Positions 14,748 to 18,440 of a stretch of DNA of 18,440 nucleotides are shown here, one piece after another. Under the pieces are notes generated by a model that was not told the DNA's origin, ran no database searches, and saw nothing but the letters and a program-made list of their open reading frames with translations. The first letter of the stretch is position 1; every line of letters starts with the position of its first letter. The position numbers were made by a program, and so were the translations under genes. The DNA is from CAVURW01 sp963743595 (lineage in GTDB: Bacteria; Verrucomicrobiota; Verrucomicrobiia; Methylacidiphilales; UBA1321), in NCBI GenBank assembly GCA_963743595.1, contig CAVURW010000215.1, forward strand, positions 1-18,440, read 5' to 3'.

Positions 14748-15946
14748 TGAACGCGCCGGTTTGGGACGCTATCATTATCGGGGGCGGAGCGGCCGGGCTT
14801 ATGTGCGCGGCTGTGGCGATCCAGCGTGGCAAGCGGGTCGCGCTCTTGGAACATCAGGATCGCGTCGGGAAAAAGATCCTGATTTCCGGAGGCGGTCGGT
14901 GCAATTTCACGAACCTGGGCGCAGGCCCCGATAACTACATCTCGCAAAATCCCGATTTCTGCCGCTCGGCCCTGGCTCGATACAAGCCGGGCGATTTTAT
15001 CGCTTTGGTGGAAAAGCATGAAATCGCCTATCACGAGAAGAAGTTGGGACAGCTTTTTTGTGATGGCAGCTCGCGTGAGATTGTTGAATTGCTGATTCGC
15101 GAGGCGAAAGGGGCTGAACTGATCACCAGTTGCACGGTGGAGCGAATCGATCAAACGGCACCGAGCGACTCGGCGGAACGGTTTATCATTCACACGGCGC
15201 GAGGTGATTTTGCGACTCGAAGCGTCATCGTGGCGACCGGCGGTCTCTCATTCGCCAAGCTTGGCGCGACCGATATTGGCTATCGAATCGCCCGACAATT
15301 CGGTTTGAAGGTCACCCAGGTTCGCCCCGGATTGGTTCCGCTGACGAGCAGTGGGCAGGAATCGGTGAATTGGACGGAGCTTAGTGGCGTTTCCCTGCCC
15401 GTGCGGGCGAAGTATGGGAATCGCAGCTTCGAGGAAAATATGCTCTTCACGCATCGCGGCGTTAGCGGGCCGGCCATCCTGCAAATCTCGTCTTACTGGC
15501 AACCGGGCGAGGAGTTGGAGTTTGATTTGCTCGCTGGTGGCGAATGGGACGAACGTCCTGCGCAGACGCTTGAGCAACTCCTGAGTGGTCGATTGCCCTC
15601 GCGATTTCTCAAAGCGTGGCTTGAGGATCTGACCTCGCGTCTCCCAGCCGATTCGCGGAAAATGTTGGGTCGCCCGTGGGGGCAATGGAACAAGGAGACG
15701 CGGCATTTTGTGAAGGAGCGGCTTCACGGCTGGCGAAAAAAATTTGGTGGCAGTGAAGGCTATGTAAAGGCGGAGGTGACGGTGGGCGGGGTCGATACCA
15801 GCGAGCTCTCGTCCAAGACAATGGAGGCACGCCGTGTACCGGGACTCTATTTCATTGGAGAGGTGGTCGATGTCACGGGATGGTTGGGCGGCTACAATTT
15901 TCAATGGGCGTGGGCGTCCGGCTTTGCGGTGGGCCAATCCATTTGA
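14747..15946 (+). CDS. HI0933/BaiN-family FAD-dependent oxidoreductase
   Basis: This 399-residue flavoprotein belongs to the HI0933-like family, also annotated YhiN or BaiN. The N-terminal Rossmann fold binds FAD through IIGGGAAGLMCA (GGGAAG at 12-17) and an acidic residue in ALLEHQ (Glu35). The family signature KKILISGGGRCNFTN lies at 42-56. VIVATGGLSFAKLGATD marks the second nucleotide-binding region. The C-terminal GGYNFQWAWASGFAVGQ closes the FAD site. Most members have no known physiological substrate; some reduce bile-acid or related enone compounds. The ATG at 14747 overlaps the leuA stop, so the two are translated together. A link to leucine metabolism is not established. The family call is strong, the function unknown. 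Confidence 0.92.
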   Translation: MNAPVWDAIIIGGGAAGLMCAAVAIQRGKRVALLEHQDRVGKKILISGGGRCNFTNLGAGPDNYISQNPDFCRSALARYKPGDFIALVEKHEIAYHEKKLGQLFCDGSSREIVELLIREAKGAELITSCTVERIDQTAPSDSAERFIIHTARGDFATRSVIVATGGLSFAKLGATDIGYRIARQFGLKVTQVRPGLVPLTSSGQESVNWTELSGVSLPVRAKYGNRSFEENMLFTHRGVSGPAILQISSYWQPGEELEFDLLAGGEWDERPAQTLEQLLSGRLPSRFLKAWLEDLTSRLPADSRKMLGRPWGQWNKETRHFVKERLHGWRKKFGGSEGYVKAEVTVGGVDTSELSSKTMEARRVPGLYFIGEVVDVTGWLGGYNFQWAWASGFAVGQSI

Positions 15947-16242
15947 TCATTTTCCGGTTATATTTTTCGGAAAGAGGCGTAAGCATTGAACTTTAATCGG
16001 TTGTCGACGTGCAAGATAGCACAGTCGGGCTATCCGTCATCCGCAACGAAACTCAGTCAATTCGCGGTTCAAGGAGAAAAACGACTCTGGGTCCATGTGG
16101 AGATAGATCGATACACGAGGTCGTTGCTCAGTGGGGCGAACGGACCGGCGCAAACGCAAGACTTATTGGATAAGTTATTTTAAATTAATGTATTTAAACG
16201 CAAATCAATTCTAGATAAATACGCTCTCTATATCCCTCTTTC
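15947..16242. other. Gene-poor, partly AT-rich gap before the GH3 gene
   Basis: This 296-base stretch has no convincing gene. Two short overlapping plus-strand frames occur, one from a TTG at 15986 to 16183 (65 codons) and one from a GTG at 16009 to 16173 (54 codons). Neither has a ribosome site or a recognised domain. The 5' two thirds are of normal composition, while the last 70 bases before the GH3 gene are AT-rich and probably contain its promoter. A short hairpin (16161-16175) sits near the boundary. Confidence 0.5.
16161..16175 (+). terminator. Weak AT-rich hairpin, possible terminator of the leuA unit
   Basis: ACTTAT (16161-16166) and ATAAGT (16170-16175) flank a three-base loop and are followed by TATTTTAAATTAAT. 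The stem is short and AT-rich, so termination would be weak at best. Its position between the flavoprotein gene and the GH3 gene fits a boundary between two transcription units. Confidence 0.3.
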
Positions 16243-18368
16243 ATGAAAACCATATCACTGCTCCTTTCCACGCTCCTTTTGATCGGGCCCTTGCTTACCG
16301 CGTACGCAGACGACGTTTACAAGGATGCTAGTAAACCGGTGGAGGACCGTATGAAGGATCTCGTTTCGCAATTGACCCCGGAGGAGAAGCTGAGCCTGTT
16401 GCGTGGGGTTAATTTTGGCGATACCCGTTCCATTCCGCGCTTAGGCATCCCTGCCTTCCGCATGACCGATGGGCCCATGGGTGTGAGAGACGGAAAATCA
16501 CACGTCTACGCTGCCGGCGTCTCCTTGGCCTCATCGTTCGATGTCGCCATGGCAGAGAAGGTCGGCGTGGCGCTGGGCCGCGATTGTCGTGCGCGCGGTT
16601 TTAATATTTTGCTCGGGCCGGCCATGAATTTGATGCGGTCGCCCTTGGACGGACGGAATTTTGAATATTTCGGGGAAGACCCGCTTCTCAGCGGTACAAT
16701 CGCTGCCGGATATGTGCGGGGCTTGCAGTCGCAGGGTGTGGCGGCGACGATCAAGCACTTTGTCTGCAATGATCAGGAGTACGATCGGGATCATATCACG
16801 TCGAATGTCGACGAACGGACCTTGCGCGAGCTCTACCTGAAGCCGTTTGAGATCGCGGTGAAGCAGGGCCACGCCTGGTGCGTGATGGCCTCTTACAACC
16901 CGGTCAATAATCTCCACATGACGGAGAATGATTACCTCAATAACCACGTCCTAAAAGGCGAGTGGGGATTCCCCGGATTCATCATGTCGGATTGGTGGGC
17001 TCTGGGCAGTACGCTCGGCGAGGCCAATGGAGGCCTCGATCTGGAGATGCCGGGTCAAAACGCGCCCATGCCGGGCCATCCCAAATGCATGACTCCGCAG
17101 CAGCTCAAGCCGCTCATCGACGCGGGGCAAGTCACTCAGGCAACGATCGATGAAAAAGTAAGCCGCATTTTCCGCGTGGTCTTTAGCATGGGCTGGATGG
17201 ACCGCCCCCAGCGTGACAGCTCCATTTCAATGGATGATCCCGCGTGTAATCAAACGGCGTTGGAGGGTGCCCGGGAGGGAATCGTTTTACTCAAGAACAA
17301 GGACAACCTCCTTCCGCTCGATCCCAGTAAGGTCAAGAAAATCGTGATCATCGGCCATAACGCTGAAATCGATATGGCTGCCGGCGGCGGAAGTGGCCAT
17401 GCCGAATGCATTAACGGTGTGCCCCTAATCCAGGCGCTTACGGATGTCGGCGGTGCCGGAATTCAAGTGGTGGAGGTGCCATGGAAAGAGCGTAATTTGC
17501 CGGATGCTTCCCTTGCGGATATTAAATCGGCCGATGCCGTTATCGCCTGCGTCGGGTACAACGATTACAACGTCGATTACTGGAGCACCAACCGGCGGCG
17601 GGCGAACGCTGAGGGCGAGGGAATGGACCGTACTTACGAATTGCCGGAAGGACAGGCCGGGGTGATTAAAGCGCTGGCTGCGCTCAATCCAAAAACCATC
17701 GTCGTTCTCAATGCCGGGGCGGGTGTGGAATCGACGTCATGGATCGATAGCGCCCAATCCCTCATCGACGCGTTTTACCCAGGCCAGTCCGAAGGCACCG
17801 TCGTCGCCGAAGTCATCTTCGGAAAGACCAACCCCTCCGGTAAACTTCCGTTTTCTTGGGGAAAAAGGTGGGAGGACTGCGCTGCTTACGGCAATTTCCC
17901 TACGAAAGAGACCCCGACCGCGAACACCTATTCAGAGGGCGTGATGCTGGGTTACCGTTATTTTGATTCGAAAAATATCGAGCCTCTCTTCCCGTTCGGC
18001 TTTGGCCTGAGCTACACCACGTTTGCCTTTGACAAGCTTCACGTCGGCACCAATCCCGATAAGACGGTCACCGCTACGTTCACGGTTAAGAATACGGGAG
18101 CGGTCGCCGGTAGTGAGGTCGCAGAGCTTTACGTGGCACCTTCGGCAGCGTCCGTTCCTCGCCCGGCACATGAGCTAAAAGGATTTACGCGGGTTTCGCT
18201 TCAGCCTGGAGAAAGTAAGGAGGTCACGATTTCTGTACCCGCAGAAGACCTCGCCTACTGGGATCCCACGACTAAAAAATGGACGGTGACGCCGGTGATT
18301 ACGAAGTGCAGATCGGTGATTCATCTCGGAACCTGCCGCAAAAGGCAAAAGTGACGGTTGGTAATTAG
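16243..18368 (+). CDS. Secreted GH3 glycosidase (beta-glucosidase type), frameshifted near 3' end
   Basis: This is a glycoside hydrolase family 3 enzyme of the beta-glucosidase/beta-xylosidase type, releasing sugars from beta-linked oligosaccharides outside the cytoplasm. It has a signal peptide (residues 1-22, ending LLTAYA), the N-terminal TIM-barrel domain (about 30-310) with KHFVCNDQE (171-179) and nucleophile Asp250 in FIMSDWW, the C-terminal alpha/beta domain (about 330-590), and a fibronectin III-like domain (about 625-700). As read, the frame stops at 18354 with an aberrant C-terminus. Adding one G in the GG run at 18294-18295 restores GDYEVQIGDSSRNLPQ and a TAG at 18366-18368, giving about 708 residues. 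The coordinates given here are those of the restored gene. All catalytic regions precede the break. A further exported product follows. The exact sugar specificity is not readable. Confidence 0.93.
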
Positions 18369-18378
18369 GTGCCTATTG

Positions 18379-18440
18379 ATGAAAGAAAGAGTCGTTTTCG
18401 TTGCGAGCCTCATCCTTCTTATCGCGGTTGGGCTCTCTAT
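18379..18440 (+). CDS. Exported or membrane protein, N-terminal fragment cut by window edge
   Basis: An ATG at 18379 opens a frame running to the window edge. The visible residues (MKERVVFVASLILLIAVGLS) have a charged start followed by a hydrophobic core, as in a signal peptide or membrane anchor. It starts 10 bases after the restored GH3 stop, so it is probably in the same transcript and may serve carbohydrate use. The family cannot be determined. Confidence 0.6.
   Translation, partial: MKERVVFVASLILLIAVGLS

Noticed and set aside
1..18440. CRISPR arrays, tRNA or rRNA genes, intact insertion sequences, inteins in dnaB
   Set aside because: I saw no regularly spaced repeats, no tRNA-like or rRNA-like sequence, no complete transposase, and dnaB shows no intein-sized insertion.

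Overview
The window is a compact bacterial chromosomal segment of moderately high GC. It has short intergenic gaps, frequent start/stop overlaps and few clear Shine-Dalgarno sequences. Three traits are compatible with Verrucomicrobiota or a related PVC-type lineage: a Tat-exported TldD homologue, a GntR-DNA-binding/LacI-sensor regulator, and a long (type 2-like) LeuA. This placement is inferred from gene content only. There are no rRNA, tRNA, CRISPR or intact mobile elements.

Layout. A divergent pair opens the window: an unrecognised minus-strand gene cut by the left edge, and a 62-residue plus-strand ORF. The minus strand from 480 to 4430 carries a bestrophin-like channel gene (frame broken), then a TldD-type metallopeptidase with a twin-arginine signal, then its partner TldE/PmbA. 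tatA is divergent from this block. A second minus-strand cluster (4855-7351) runs secreted cyclophilin, MFS permease, DUF3592-like membrane protein. Divergent from it, the plus strand holds dnaB (replicative helicase), a GntR/LacI-type regulator, and overlapping trpF-trpB. trpA does not follow trpB. In its place are a transposase C-terminal remnant and a relatively AT-rich cassette of three small minus-strand genes. The plus strand resumes with leuA, overlapped by one base by an HI0933/BaiN-type flavoprotein. After a gene-poor, AT-rich gap come a secreted GH3 glycosidase (frame broken near its 3' end) and the start of another exported or membrane protein.

How the genes relate. Most are housekeeping or central metabolism: replication, tryptophan and leucine synthesis, protein export and folding, peptide degradation. 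tatA and the Tat-signal TldD are neighbours, which makes sense for export. The GH3 enzyme and the following exported product look like polysaccharide use.

The most informative anomalies are these. (1) In the bestrophin gene a single 19-bp block encodes conserved family sequence in two different reading frames. This is best explained by loss of one copy of a 19-bp tandem duplication, real or by assembly. (2) A one-base deletion removes the normal C-terminus of the GH3 enzyme. (3) A remodelled junction sits downstream of trpB. (4) Inverted repeats sit directly upstream of several start codons, notably a terminator-like hairpin abutting the cyclophilin ATG. I did not find a clear undescribed multi-gene system. 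The three-gene cassette at 12156-12958 is the best candidate for uncharacterised accessory function.
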